Shown here piece after piece: positions 34,303 to 45,195 of a DNA stretch of 64,000 bases. Under the pieces are notes generated by a model. It was given only the letters and a program-made list of their open reading frames with translations. It was not told the DNA's origin and did not search any database. How positions within the stretch are numbered: the stretch's first letter is position 1; each line of letters starts with the position of its first letter. The stretch comes from Agrypnia vestita. Taxonomy: Eukaryota > Arthropoda > Insecta > Trichoptera > Phryganeidae. Made by a program: the position numbers and the translations under genes. The stretch is from the NCBI GenBank assembly GCA_016648135.1, contig JADDOH010010921.1, forward strand, positions 1-64,000. The letters are read 5' to 3'.

Positions 34303-34960
34303 TCCCTTTATATTAACTCTTGGCGTCTGCTTGCTTGCCGTCAACAAAAACTTTGGATCGATATTTGACCCTTTTCCCGTGATCCAATCAAGCAGACTCG
34401 TGGCGACAATCAAGAAGATCTATCAAATTTTCGTTAAAAAAAATAATAATCATAGTATAATTTCGGATTTTTAGAAATTTTATTGGTTTTTTCAAATTGG
34501 AATCATTAGAAAAGTTTGATTAGCAACGGCGGCCAGATAACGTCGCGGAATATTTTCTAAATTTGAATTACTCCGTCGGTATAATAGGTACATCACTATG
34601 ACTTTCGAAAATTTACAAAACAATTGGTTCACAGTTGACAGCAAAACTGGGTTTTTTGGGAAAAATCAAATAATAATTTATTTCTTTTAGATTTCTGCTT
34701 AGTTTTGAAGAATTCTACATTACTCAAATCTGATTCTGACTAAATCATTTGACGCTGGAAATTCATAAGGTACGATATTGATGATAATTGAATCTATCAA
34801 AATCTTGACATCTCAAAACATCTGACATTTTAGAAATATATTAAATTTCTGTAAGTTTAGTGTTATATTATGTTTTAATTCGTCCTTAATAATTGTTTTA
34901 TTTTACAAAGAAAGAGAGTATAGTAAAAACTTGTTTTTTATGGGTTACTTTTTCTGGAGT
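34303..34960 (+). mobile_element. ACTCCCTTT-family element, uninterrupted (copy 2)
   Basis: Same element as 25265-26145 without the SINE. The stretch TTAATAATTGTTTTATTTTAC marks the empty site. Copy 2 also has AAGAAGATCTATCAAATTTTC near 34413 where copy 1 lacks about 11 bp. Confidence 0.6.
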
Positions 34961-36057
34961 ACGCTTATCGAACGCAAGCGTTAATTCCAAATAATTGGAC
35001 CATGTTTTCTGATGTTCAGGATGCTCTTAACCTTCTAGGACCTAGGACTTAACGTCTGCTTGCAATTTGCAGGATCCGGTATTTGCATAGATGATTCATA
35101 ATATGGCTAATTTCTGGGTTTTCATTGCTTTAAGGATTTTTTCATTAAATTATTTGGTTATTACTTCGTGGCGCAATTTTTAAATTAAAAATTTGATTTT
35201 TATTTAAAATTTGTACTACACGCACAATTTTTTATTTTTTAAAAAAACATACTTAGTGGGTTCATCGCAATATATTCTATACTTCTACATTTCAGTTATT
35301 AATAACTGTACGCGCCACAAAATCGCCGCGTACGTGGGGAAAAGATTTGAGATTATTGGAAAAAGTGGACTGTATTTTGGTCGAAAAATGAAGGACGTTT
35401 CGGCTCACCTTTTTGTGTCGTGGCGTCCCTCGTAGCGACATCACTTCACCAAACAACTGTTTCACTTGGTTGGCCACCAACGTTCGTTAGTCCCGAAGTT
35501 CGGCGATGACGAAGTTATAAAATGTACAATCAAAAACGAGACGAAAAATTGGAGCTTTTTACAAAAGACATGTCGAAACGAGAGGGGGATTGGAAAAGTT
35601 GAGGGTAGGATATTTTTCGATAGGGACCAATCAGTGTTGCCACATAAGAAAAGAACAATATTATTTGAATCGATTTCTGTGCCAACGTTACGTCACGAAT
35701 ATCGAACAATAACAGTTACAGTTATTAATTACTACTACAATTTTGAGAAGAGCAATCCCTTCCATCATCAGATATGGTTAATAACTTACTTAAATACATT
35801 ATGTATCAATCTATTCGGCAGGGCAGAGAGCCGCGTGGTGGGGAGGGGATGTTTTTAGTCAAAACTCTACGAAAAACAACTACTTTCCGACAATAATATA
35901 ACTTAATTAATTTCTTTAATTTATTTATTGTAAGGTATTGAAACAAAAACTGATATTTTAAACGAAACGTATAGATGTGTACAAATTTGTTTCTCGGCGT
36001 TTTGCTGGAGTCGTATCACAGCTTCTTCAGGAAAGTGTCCTCGCCAACTTTCCAAAA

Positions 36058-36242
36058 TTTGATAGATGTGGTAGTCGATCATAGATGAAATCGGTGAACG
36101 TCACATGGGTATAGCCTGACAAGTTGTAAACCCTACAAACAACCAAAAGACTTCCATAAACACTTTCCCATATAAATAGCTTTGTCTCTGTAAGACATCT
36201 ATAATATGTTTTGGTTAAAGACGATCCCTCTGGGGATCAAAT
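36058..36242 (+). repeat. Dispersed repeat, GATCACTTAAGCCAGCC family, copy 3
   Basis: Duplicate of 27220-27403 at the end of duplication copy 2. Confidence 0.65.
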
Positions 36243-36259
36243 CCAGTTATTATGTTACG

Positions 36260-36500
36260 AACGGAATTTACAAATCAATCCTCGGAAGGACTGATGCTTC
36301 TGTGTATACTTTTCTGGGATATTTTGCTGTGTATATGTGATATCTCTGGCCAACATCAGGGCTGATGTGACGAGTGTGTGTTAAAGTGTAGGTTAAGTAT
36401 TGCCGTGCAATACCGTACCGAAATCAGGGTGTCTCCAAGTTTGTGATATGTTAAGTACTGGATAGCAGTACCGTGTCGAAAGCAGGGTGTGTGTCTTGAT
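36260..36500 (-). mobile_element. Penelope-like fragment lacking the ribozyme core
   Basis: On the minus strand: two tandem units with TTTCGACACGGTACTGC and TTTCGGTACGGTATTGC ends spaced about 70 bp, then ACTTAACCTACAC, then CACATCAGCCCTGATG joined directly to TTGGCCAGAG, then AAAAGTATACACAGAA. The element at 43602 has 27 bp between CTGATG and TTGGCCAG, including the ribozyme-like stem and GAAA. These are missing here. Confidence 0.6.
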
Positions 36501-38649
36501 GTAGTGTATTGTGTATCTACTAACGGATGTCGCTTATGCTTATATTTTGTATTTATCCTTTATGAAATGGCGGCTTCGGCACGGTACCGGTGTCGACAAT
36601 GGGTTTCTATTTTTTGATAGAAAAATATATGGAGGGGATAAAATTGTTCCCCCGCCATTGGACTGGCTGAGTGGGAACAGTGTAAATACCCACCCACAAG
36701 GTATTTATTTATTTATTTGGAAATATTAACACATATAAGAAAATGATATATATAAATAAATTAGTGTAAATAGTTAGTTATTAACATGTTAACTTATATC
36801 CTCACATATCTCACATAGAAATAATTTTAAAGCAGTACATAATAATAATATTACATAATAATAATAAGCGTGTTAAAATAAAAGACATAAATTGTAACAG
36901 TAGCGAGTAGACCACCTAACTTTAATTATATCTTGCAAAGCAGTAATGAATATTCTTATAGAAAATAAATGTGGAGGTAGAAAAATCAGAATTAATTCCG
37001 GACCATCAACAACTCTTTCATTTGACGACATAGCAGAAGTTTTCAGCGATCCACTCCTTTTTAAAAAAAGATAACAAAAACAGTCTTTGATCTTATACTG
37101 TACAACAATCTTCTTATACTTTAAACAAACTATGTTATTGAAATAATTTAAACTTTCTAAAAAACATTGTGAAGTTTCTTCTTATTCTCAAAATGCTCAA
37201 ACCTCTTACGGCAACGCGAGTTAACCACATGACTGCATGCGGGTACCTTCTTTCGCGGAACGGTTAAGGTTAATAAAACAATTTCTTTGCCAACCTACGT
37301 GGTGCGCGCTGTCTTTTTTGTGTAAACAAAGTAATATTCCGAACCATTGTCAATTTAGCCGGGACGGTACGCTTCCCCCGGCGGTTGTGGGGACGGTGGG
37401 GGAGTGGGGACGATGGGGGAGCGGGGGAGGGGTGGTTCCCGGCAGCCATACATCCAGTTTCCTCCGGCGGTTTTAATAAGGAGGCACCAGTCGTTTTCAA
37501 CTTTAATTGTATTCCCACAGCAAACGCCGGCCGAGAGCAGGGCTTTGAAACCGCGTACATTAATTTATTTACATTTACATTTAAACTTTGTTTTATTAAG
37601 ATTTACAATGCTGCTCCTAACGAGCAATTTACATTAATTTCAAATAAATTCATGAAGCAAATGAGATATACGTGTGTATTTGATAATTTACTAACGTTAA
37701 AACAAACTCGTTTCAGTCTATTTTGAAGAAACGTTATATAATAAGGAATAAATGTATATAATAAGGAAAAATAAATTTCGATACCACTGTATCTTTGTCT
37801 GGACACACGCCTACCAACTATTGATTACTTATTTTAGTAAACAAATTAATTTTCAAACGAGGGCGTAGCTACAGTTATGGTGGGGGTAAATGAGAAGTAG
37901 ACACCATAATGGGGAATATATATATCAAATAAAGAGTTTTTCAAAAAATTCAACTGGTTTTTAATGAAATTATCTTTAGTATTCCTGCATTTCTTGATTT
38001 CTAAATTATCCAATCTTAGGCCACTAATATTTACATGGAGAATCGCAATTCTTTTTAAACGTGTGGCCTGTTTCCAAAATACGGTCCCCGAATTCTGAGA
38101 AGTTATTATTTCTAAAACAACTTAAATGTTCCTTTTCCCTGACATTACAATTACGGACCGTTTTACTTAAATAAAATAAGAAGTGGATAGTTAAGTATTC
38201 GTCCGTCCTGACGAACATACAGTGTAATTGAAACCGGTAGAAAGGTACTAAGTGGTTTAAAATAGCGAAGGGAAATTACATTACAAAACGAAGACTACAA
38301 TACACACACGTTCACTAGTTTGAAGACTACAAACTGTGTCCTACATTTGTAGTAAGTACCAAAACATTACTTCATCTTCTTCAATAAACTGCATGAAGTG
38401 AAGTAAGTATACTAAAAATTTATTCCGCTACAATAACCTACAAGAAGTGCTTCTTGAAAAGTGTGCTATTACAAAAATATTATAAAACTCGTCCAAAGAT
38501 TTTCACAAAATTGATGTGTGTACTTTGAAGTATGAAATTTGTGGTGTGCAATTTGAAGTGTGAAATTTGAAGTGTGTAGTTTGTAGTGTGCAGTACGCAT
38601 ACTACGCAGTCCGCTCTGTACCTAGTACTGCATTGTAGTACCTACTTAT
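36501..38649. other. Intronic sequence without gene; contains GC island at 37200-37560
   Basis: AT-rich sequence except 37200-37560, which is GC-rich and CpG-bearing and includes a G-rich tract at 37380-37440 with repeated runs of three to six G. Short open frames on both strands across this island have no domain and no splice borders. A set of TGTGTAGTTTGTAGTGTGC-like minirepeats lies at 38510-38600. Confidence 0.4.
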
Positions 38650-39213
38650 TTTCAATTTCAATTTCAATTTCAATTTTTATTTATTACATAATATGTACAT
38701 TACAAACATTCTGTTCAATGCATACATATTATTAACTTACATCTAAAAATATACATATACACACATACATACACATCCATATACACATATGTATACATAC
38801 ATACACATATACATATACATACATACATACACATATTGTGTATTAAAATACTAATTTATTATTAAACAATTTTTAAACAATTAGAAGTGACCTGTATAAT
38901 CTGGTCAAAGGTGTAGGAGAATCCTGCTTCGGAAAACCCCCTCAGACACATGGAATATATCAATATCCAAAGCGATCTTATTCAGCATAGCTGTAGCTTT
39001 TCCAACAGGCATAACCATCGGCAGGTTGGTCCTGTATATTGGAATGTGAAACAATCTATGCTGACGATGTCTAAGGTAATTATCAGGAACATACAAACCA
39101 ATGCTCTGCATAATTTCAGTATTGTCGATCATACCGCGCAACAATCGATAAAAGTGTGTAATCAAATACACATTCCTTCTAGTCTCTAAACTATTGTAGC
39201 CAAGCATACCCTG
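38650..39213 (-). pseudogene. LINE RT C-terminal fragment (copy C)
   Basis: The minus frame (38905-39207) is fully open: MLGYNSLETRRNVYLITHFY, then RLLRGMIDNTEIMQSIGLYV, then RHRQHRLFHIPIY and VMPVGKATAMLNKIALDIDI. It is the best-preserved member of this family here. The 5' boundary at CCAGGGTATGCTTGGC (39197-39213) equals copies B and E. The 3' end is a (GAAATT)n-like tail at 38650-38677. An ACATAC microsatellite (38752-38838) lies inside its 3' untranslated part. Confidence 0.8.
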
Positions 39214-39253
39214 GAGAAACTTAGTGTAGAGCGGAGAAACTTAGTGTAGAGCG
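39214..39253. repeat. Perfect 20-bp tandem duplication
   Basis: GAGAAACTTAGTGTAGAGCG occurs twice head to tail immediately outside the 5' boundary of LINE copy C. Confidence 0.9.
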
Positions 39254-39789
39254 GACCCATCACCAGTTTATACAAAGTTTCTAATTGCTAATACCTAAGC
39301 AATTCACTGCGCTATCGCCCAACGGGATTTAGGTGATTTAACCCTTCAATGTTTTGAAATAAGAAATGCCCTTGCACACCCCTGGCTACGCTGTACCCCA
39401 ACCCTCCCGGGGTGCGATGCCTGCTTATAAGTGCCGACATGTTGCTAATTACTCCGACGCTTATTGTCGCCGCTGTGCGGTGCCATTTGTCACTTTGTCG
39501 ATGCTGTCTGTCAGCCGTCTGTCGGCCGAAGTTTTGCATCTCATCACCGCATTGTCGGGATGACATTTAGCTGGTTAACTGCATCTTCGCTCTATTACAA
39601 AACAATTGACTTAAGTCACAGTTCAAACCGTCAATTCATTTGTATGTTAAATTTAATGTTAAGCGTATTATAAATACGAGCGCACGGACTTGAATGAAAA
39701 TAATTTAATAATCAGTATTTAAGTATGACCTTCTGTAAAACACCCGAAACATGTAACCCGGCTGTTGGCGCAACTTGTCTAATATATTA
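39254..39789. other. Unassigned, GC-richer at 39360-39560
   Basis: A GC-richer patch has 65-84-codon open frames on both strands. The + frame has scattered Cys (CRHV, YCRRC) but no zinc-finger spacing. No splice borders consistent with the host gene. Possibly a conserved noncoding block or old repeat. Confidence 0.3.
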
Positions 39790-40300
39790 TTTCTAGCTGT
39801 GCCCGCGCGGCTTCTCACGCGTCGATTTTTAGGACACTGTTTGGATCATCATAGAACTTTCGCGAACCTTCTAGAACATTCTCCTTCCAGAATTTTCAAG
39901 AAAATCGAATGCGCAGGAACCTTCTAGACACACCGACGCATTCCGCCACTCAGTTTAGAACCTTATAGAACTTTCGGGAATTTTCTAGAACCTTCTCCTT
40001 CCAGAACTTTCTAGAGCAGGTTTTTTCGGAACCTTCTAGATGCACCGACATAGTCAGTGTGACTATTTTAAAACAATCTGAAGCATTTGCGGCCTTTCCA
40101 TAACAAAACAATGTGCTAGAAAGCACAATTTCGTCACCCAGTCCCACCCACGCATAACCACCCCCACCAAACTCGCATATATTCGATGTGACACCAAGGG
40201 CTATCCACCACCATAACCACCGGTGGGTGGTTGTGGCTGGTTGTGGAGAAAACTTGACGGGTAGGGAAATACGGGTTTCTTTTTATATAAATATATATAT
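39790..40300 (+). mobile_element. Element with TAGCTGTGCCCGCGCGGC head (copy 2)
   Basis: Same order as 13228-13545, but with an internal near-duplication of the CTTTCGCGAACCTTCTAGAA...TTCCAG unit (39855-39900 and 39970-40020) and a 100-bp segment around 40030-40160 absent from copy 1. It ends CGGGTAGGGAAATACGGG plus an AT-rich tail. Confidence 0.6.
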
Positions 40301-40559
40301 TGATTGTTCTACCTGCTTATCTTCTTCCTGTTTCTTTTGGCATTAACTTTATTCAAAAGACTCCGGCAAACAAGTATTCTATTGTTGTGAAACTTCCAAA
40401 TAGCGTGATAACATTTTGTTTTCGAAAACAATTAAGAAGCCGCCGAAGAGGTGCAAGAAACTCCTAGTCAATGAAAATGAATAGGAATCTTATCCAGACA
40501 AGCCAGATCCTCATTCACTTCCCGTCTAATCTGATTCTTATCCTATAGGGATTCGTTTC

Positions 40560-41100
40560 CCGAACACTGACTGTAGAGAAAAAACTCATACAACATCACC
40601 TTCAGATCAGCACCTTCAGATTTCTAAGCATAGATCTACTTGGAGGAGCTGATCAGTGTGAGTAAATACAAACCCAAGTTGACAAAGCAATCTCTGGTGC
40701 TCTAAAATTTACAATTTGGAAAAATGAAGATATGGCCATCAAGAGCAAATACAATCAGGCCCAAACAAACATTGATAAATTTCAGAGATGAAGGCACTGA
40801 GGATGATAGCAGGTAAACTATGAGGGTTCGCGTTTGAACACCAGAATACGAGAGATACAAGAGGACATTGTACGATGCATTAGACAGCGGAAGACGGACT
40901 GGTATGGCCATGTCCAGAGAATGTATGTGTAAAGCCTAAGACTTCCTTATATCGCACTCCATAGTCAGCCTCACGGAACCCGCCCTCGCGGAAGACCTCT
41001 CAAAAAATAGAAGAGCAGCTGGGACTCCACTTCACAGGAAGCGCTATATTTTGGAGAACAGACCACTTAGGAACCACATTAAATGGAAGAAGAAGAGGAA
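40560..41100 (+). pseudogene. Strongly decayed LINE RT C-terminus
   Basis: Interrupted + frames: EMKALRMIAGKL, TRDTRGHCTMH, then a SRNPPSRKTSQKIEEQLG-like block, ending in a (GAAGAA) tail near 41085. The order (K-x-L-R-x-I-x-G, R-x-x-I...C, G-R-P-x-x-x-W) matches LINE tails. Many stops. Confidence 0.5.
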
Positions 41101-41384
41101 GTAATTAAGAAATCAGTACGGTAAATTATACACATTGCGTTGAAACATAGCTGGACAAGGACATTTTGTCCAGCAACATTCCAACTCATGGTGCACAAAC
41201 TAAACTGGAATCGCCATCAACGTCAGTTCTACGTAAACTGATAAAAAATCTTAATGCACATTAAATACAGTACCCACGTACCGAATTGCACTTGTACAAA
41301 AAAGAAATAATGGAATAGTAAGTAAGTAACACAAAATTAATTTGATCACAATTGTATTATGAAAACTAAACCAACTCATCATCC

Positions 41385-41560
41385 AGGGGAAAATGAGTGA
41401 TAAAAGAAGCGTAGGAAGACGCGGCATCTCATTGCTGCATAATTTGAGGGACTGAAGATGAACTCGACTGATTTGTTCCGTGCGGCGGTAAATAAAATCT
41501 TAAACGCCAGGATGATCGCCGACTTCCAATAGGAGATGGCACCATAAGAAAAAGATGTAT
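41385..41560 (+). pseudogene. LINE 3' end fragment, same family as 6246-6545
   Basis: Reads GKMSDKRSVGRRGISLLHNL, then FVPCGGK and LPIGDGTIRK. Nucleotides match the 6246-6545 copy through GATAGCGCAGGAAGACGCC / GAAGCGTAGGAAGACGCGG and the CCAATAGGA(G/T)ATGGCAC end. Confidence 0.6.
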
Positions 41561-42689
41561 CTAGCTGCCTGGGATAAAATCCGAAAACAGACTTCTACTC
41601 AAAGAATTAGCTAAGAAAGCAACATTAAAGAGAAATAATTAATAAAATCCCCGTCAACATAAATGAACCTCCTTTGAAAATAAGCTTTTTGAGAGGCCCC
41701 ACACATTTCACGCATATTTGGCCCTTTTATGCGCCCACGTCACCGTGTACATTTGAAGTTTAATGTGTACATAGCTCATCAAAGGTGCTAATGTTTACCA
41801 AGGACAACTTCGATTATAAAGTTACTTTTTAGACACTTTGTATAGCGAATTCAAACTCTGCACTGATAAAGTTACGAACTCGGTAGGCAAGTTTGTTCCA
41901 CAGGAAATTGGAATAAGTCTTGTTGATTAAGCTTTCATTATATTTTATCTCAGCATATTTTGTTAAATATTAAACGAGAAATTTTGTGTACTTTCTTTGC
42001 AGGTGATATTGCGGAATCTCAGTAAGACTTTTAAGTAATGTTGCAAGATTGGTAAATGGTAAAATTATGGAAAACGAACAAAACGATAGCAAACCAATAC
42101 TGACATCAAGCAACAACATTGATTTTGTACAAGAATCTCGTGACAACTTATGGTTTTCGAATGGTTTAGAAAGATCTGAAAGCCGGTAGAATACGCGGAT
42201 ATATACTAAAGTCTCGGGGAAATCGGGTCCTTATAGATAACGTTGCGGCCGATATTTCAAGTCACTATTGTTTTGACAAGCGAACGAAAACCATAGATCC
42301 GGGCGAATAGACAACGAACTATGCATTCGTGCAATATACAACCGCGGCAGTGTTACCGGAGACGAATGGAATTTTCCGTCGAATATAAAATTTGTTAGAA
42401 TCACAGAATAGTGATGCAGCTAAAGTTTGTGCCCAGTAATTTTATTATCAATAAAAACTTTATTCACCACTCTGAATTATGATGAGAAAAAAGTCACATG
42501 GAAGCCTGGAATACTGGAAACCACGGAATCTTCCAATATTCTATTTATATGCTATTTGTCACGTCGAACGTAGAAAGGTAGTGAAAACAGCCGGCATTAT
42601 AGAACCTCTCCTACCAGCCCAGAACCGTAGAATTCGGGAGTACGTTTGAAGCAAATTACAGTATTGGATCGCGTAAGATATTGTAACAT
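41561..42689. other. Unassigned intronic sequence
   Basis: No gene or repeat supported. Sequence is AT-rich with no long open frame. Confidence 0.4.
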
Positions 42690-43325
42690 TAAATAAATAA
42701 ATAAATAAATAAATATAGCTTTATTCCAGAATGTGGGGAGGTTCGTGCAATCCCACACATTCCATATAAAAGAAAATACACACATTAAAAATATTATATA
42801 AAACAAAAGAGAAATAGTAAAATCATATAAAATAGAAGAGAAGTATTAAAAGTAATCAAAAGAAATATATGGTAAAATATCGGCTTTAGCAAGCGATGGC
42901 GAGTCAATTATGCGGGGCCAGTATCTTTCTCCAGTGTGCATCGATGCTGGATTCTGGAGTAAGACGGGCTTCCAGGATAAGGATATTTCCGGAGCTGTAT
43001 ATCCTTTCCCTCATCCCTGCCACCCTGGATCTTAAGAGGGCTGCAAAGTTGGGAACACGCCCCTCAGTGAACATACCGGAAGCGCTGCAATATCTGGGAA
43101 GGCCAAACATCATACGAAAGGCGTTGTTATATTGTATGCGAAGTCTTTCTATGCTGCTCTTTTTATAATTTGTCCAGAGTTCACATGTATATAACGTCGC
43201 ACAGAAGGCAAGGAAGAGCGTTCTTTTTACAGCGGTGCTACAAAGACGAAACCTTCTACACAGCATATTCGCTTTCACACTGAGAGCTCGTCTTTGCCTG
43301 TCAATATCGTCGTCGTCCATTAGAT
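42690..43325 (-). pseudogene. LINE RT C-terminus with AATAAA and (ATTT)n tail
   Basis: The minus frame (42904-43320, 138 codons) is open: MDDDDIDRQRRALSVKANML, CRRFRLCSTAVKRTLFLAFC, LYTCELWTNYKKSSIERLRI and FRMMFGLPRYCSASGMF. This is the typical thumb region of a LINE reverse transcriptase. The 3' untranslated part runs to 42690, with AATAAA (minus strand, near 42720) and a tail of ATTT repeats. It is 5'-truncated and lacks the catalytic palm, but carries no internal stop, suggesting a young insertion. Confidence 0.8.
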
Positions 43326-43601
43326 CATTAGACCGCGTTATATTAACTACTTACCCATTCCGTTTCCTTTGGAACATTTCGAATATGCCTCAATTATTTC
43401 ATTTCAGTGTTTTTCATAGTTTGATTCCTATGGATGATCCCCAGCTAAGCTGAGAACGACAGGAACCTAGTGAGTACACGTGGATTAAGTTCAATTAGCA
43501 GTTGTGACATTTTCGGCATCTATATTGGTATCGATATCAGATAATGCGGATGTTGAATCACCTTCACAGATGTCCTTAGGTTTTCACGGCCGTTCAGAAT
43601 C

Positions 43602-43808
43602 TTCTGTGTATAGTTTTCTGGGATATTCTGCCGTGTGTGTGTGACCTCTCTGGCCAACGTTTCGGATCCCATTGCAGGGTCCATCATCAACACTTCAACA
43701 CTCACTCATCACATCAGCCCTGATGATGGACCCTGCAATGGGATCCGAAACGTTGGCCAGAGAGGTCACACACACACGGCAGAATATCCCAGAAAACTAT
43801 ACACAGAA
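43602..43808. mobile_element. Penelope-like foldback with perfect 88-bp inverted arms
   Basis: Arms 43602-43689 and 43721-43808 are exact reverse complements, with a 31-bp loop. The arms contain CAGAATATCCCAGAAAACTA, a CA repeat and the GGACCCTGCAATGGGATCC...GAAACG block. Relatives in the window are 7051-7205, 36260-36500, 52868-53012 and 57655-57800. The CTGATGA-stem-GAAACGT arrangement is known from Penelope-like elements, whose terminal repeats carry hammerhead ribozyme motifs. Confidence 0.7.
43717..43757 (+). ncRNA. Hammerhead-ribozyme-like core of Penelope-like element
   Basis: CTGATGA (43720-43726) is followed by an imperfect stem II (GGACCC 43728-43733, loop TGCAAT, GGGATCC 43740-43746). 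Next come GAAA (43747-43750) and CGTT, so A-C-G-U can act as the short self-complementary stem III with a GUU cleavage triplet. GCC (43717-43719) can pair with GGC (43755-43757) as the base of stem I. An unpaired T after the first box and one bulge in stem II weaken it. Activity is not implied. Confidence 0.5.
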
Positions 43809-44152
43809 CCTTCACAGATGACTACGGCGTTTTATTCTGATATTACAGTATACTTTTTACGGTTTTTTGTACCGTTTTTTTTTTATTTTGGAGTTTAACG
43901 TATTTAATATAAATACGATTACGATTTAATATATATACGATTACGATTAAATATAACTATGACAATGTACTTGAGGTTATAAAGCTTAAGGCACCTAAAG
44001 AACTCAACGGTCAAAGATATAATGAAAGAGAGGGGAAACGGGATGTGCAGAAAATTGCTCGCTGACAATTGCTCGCCATAGTTGGTAGCCCACAATTCCT
44101 CGCCAGAAAAGTTGCTCGCCAATGGCGTGACAGGATGTTTTAGTTTTTTTTT
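43809..44152. other. Unassigned sequence
   Basis: AT-rich. A small direct repeat, TATATACGATTACGATTAAAT-like, occurs near 43908-43950. CTCGC(C/T)-containing minirepeats (GCTCGCCA) recur at 44060-44130. Confidence 0.4.
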
Positions 44153-44435
44153 ACTCCCTTTCTTTTAACTCGTAGCGTCTGTTTGTTTGCTTGTCTGACG
44201 AAAAAACTTTGGATCAGTTTCTAACCCTTTTCCCGTGATCCAATTGAGCTGAAACTATGCAAGCAGACTCGCGGCGATGATAAAAATGATCTATCAAATT
44301 TTGGTAAAAAAATTTAATAATTATAGTATAATTTTAGATTTTTAGAAATTTTAATGGTTTTTTCAAATTGGAATCATTCTGTATGAGTAATTAGCCTGAC
44401 ACGTATATAGAAACTGATTCAAAGCGAAAGGGAGT
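44153..44435 (+). mobile_element. ACTCCCTTT-family MITE, compact copy
   Basis: The 283-bp element starts ACTCCCTTTCTTTTAACTCG and ends GCGAAAGGGAGT. Read one base in from each end, it is TA-flanked with CTCCCTTTC/GAAAGGGAG inverted termini. The interior has the family CCCTTTTCCCGTGATCC block. No coding capacity. Best-delimited member of the family here. Confidence 0.65.
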
Positions 44436-44514
44436 ATTGTAAAAACTTGGTTTTTATGAGTTAGTTTATTACATTAATGAAAATAACTGAGTTATTTCAG
44501 GGTATGTTTGGCCT

Positions 44515-44787
44515 CCAGGGTATATTAAAACAATAAAAATTCGAAAAATTCAATATCTAGGACTTGTGATGATACATCCAGAGAAATACGAGATCTTGCA
44601 TGTCATAATGCAGGGAAAGATTGCCGGAGGTCGGGGCCCTGGAAAAAGAAGGACTTCTTGACTGAAAACCTTGAGACAGTGGTTTGGCCAGTCTATTGTG
44701 AAGCTGTTCCGGGCCGCAGTAAACAAAGTCCGCATAGCCAACATGTTAACCAACGTCCGTTAAACAGACAGGGCACGAGAAGAAGAA
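44515..44787 (+). pseudogene. LINE 3' end, same family as 19185-19860
   Basis: The + frame reads KIRKIQYLGLVMIHPEKYEI, then GKIAGGRGPGKRRTS, then a stop, and degraded downstream coding. The end is AGACAGGGCACGAGAAGAAG. It matches nucleotides of the duplicated LINE (CAATATCTGGGACACGTGAT region). The end of this fragment is immediately followed by copy D of another LINE. Confidence 0.7.
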
Positions 44788-45195
44788 GAAATGTGTATTT
44801 GATTACGCATTTTTATCCATTGTTGCGCTGTATAATCATAATCCATCGACACTACTGATAATCATAATCAACAATCCACAAATTATGCGGAGCATTGTTT
44901 CGTATATTTCAGATGATTACCTTAGTCAGCGTTACCATAGATTGTTTCACGTTCCAATATACAGGACCAACCTTCCGATGGTTATGCCTGTTGGAAGAGC
45001 TACCGCTATGCCGAATAATATCGCTTGGATATTGATGTGTTCCTTATCTCTGAGAGGGTGTTCCAATGTTCATAGTTCCGAAATTCAGAAATTCTGAATT
45101 CTCCTGCAAATTTGGTATGAATCATTTTCAATGTGTTATTTATTTATGTTTTTTTGTTATGTAAATTTTATAAATAAAAATAAATTTAATTGAAT
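44788..45195 (+). pseudogene. LINE RT C-terminal fragment (copy D)
   Basis: The + strand gives NVYLITHFYPLLRC, SDDYLSQRYHRLFHVPIY, RTNLPMVMPVGRATAMPNNI, then a frame break. The 3' part ends AATAAATTTAATTGAATATAG. It is truncated about 35-45 bp inside the 5' boundary shared by copies B, C and E. Confidence 0.7.

Larger units (their letters stand above)
27404..36243 (+). repeat. Tandem segmental duplication, copy 2
   Basis: It begins at the junction GGGATCAA|ATCGATTATG and ends at GGGATCAAATC before CAGTTATTATG. ATC is shared by both sides, a 3-bp microhomology. Order and orientation of all internal elements match copy 1. Confidence 0.95.

Noticed and set aside
35466..35858. 130-codon open frame in duplication copy 2
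   Set aside because: Copy 1 carries an extra T that breaks it, and no domain is recognisable.
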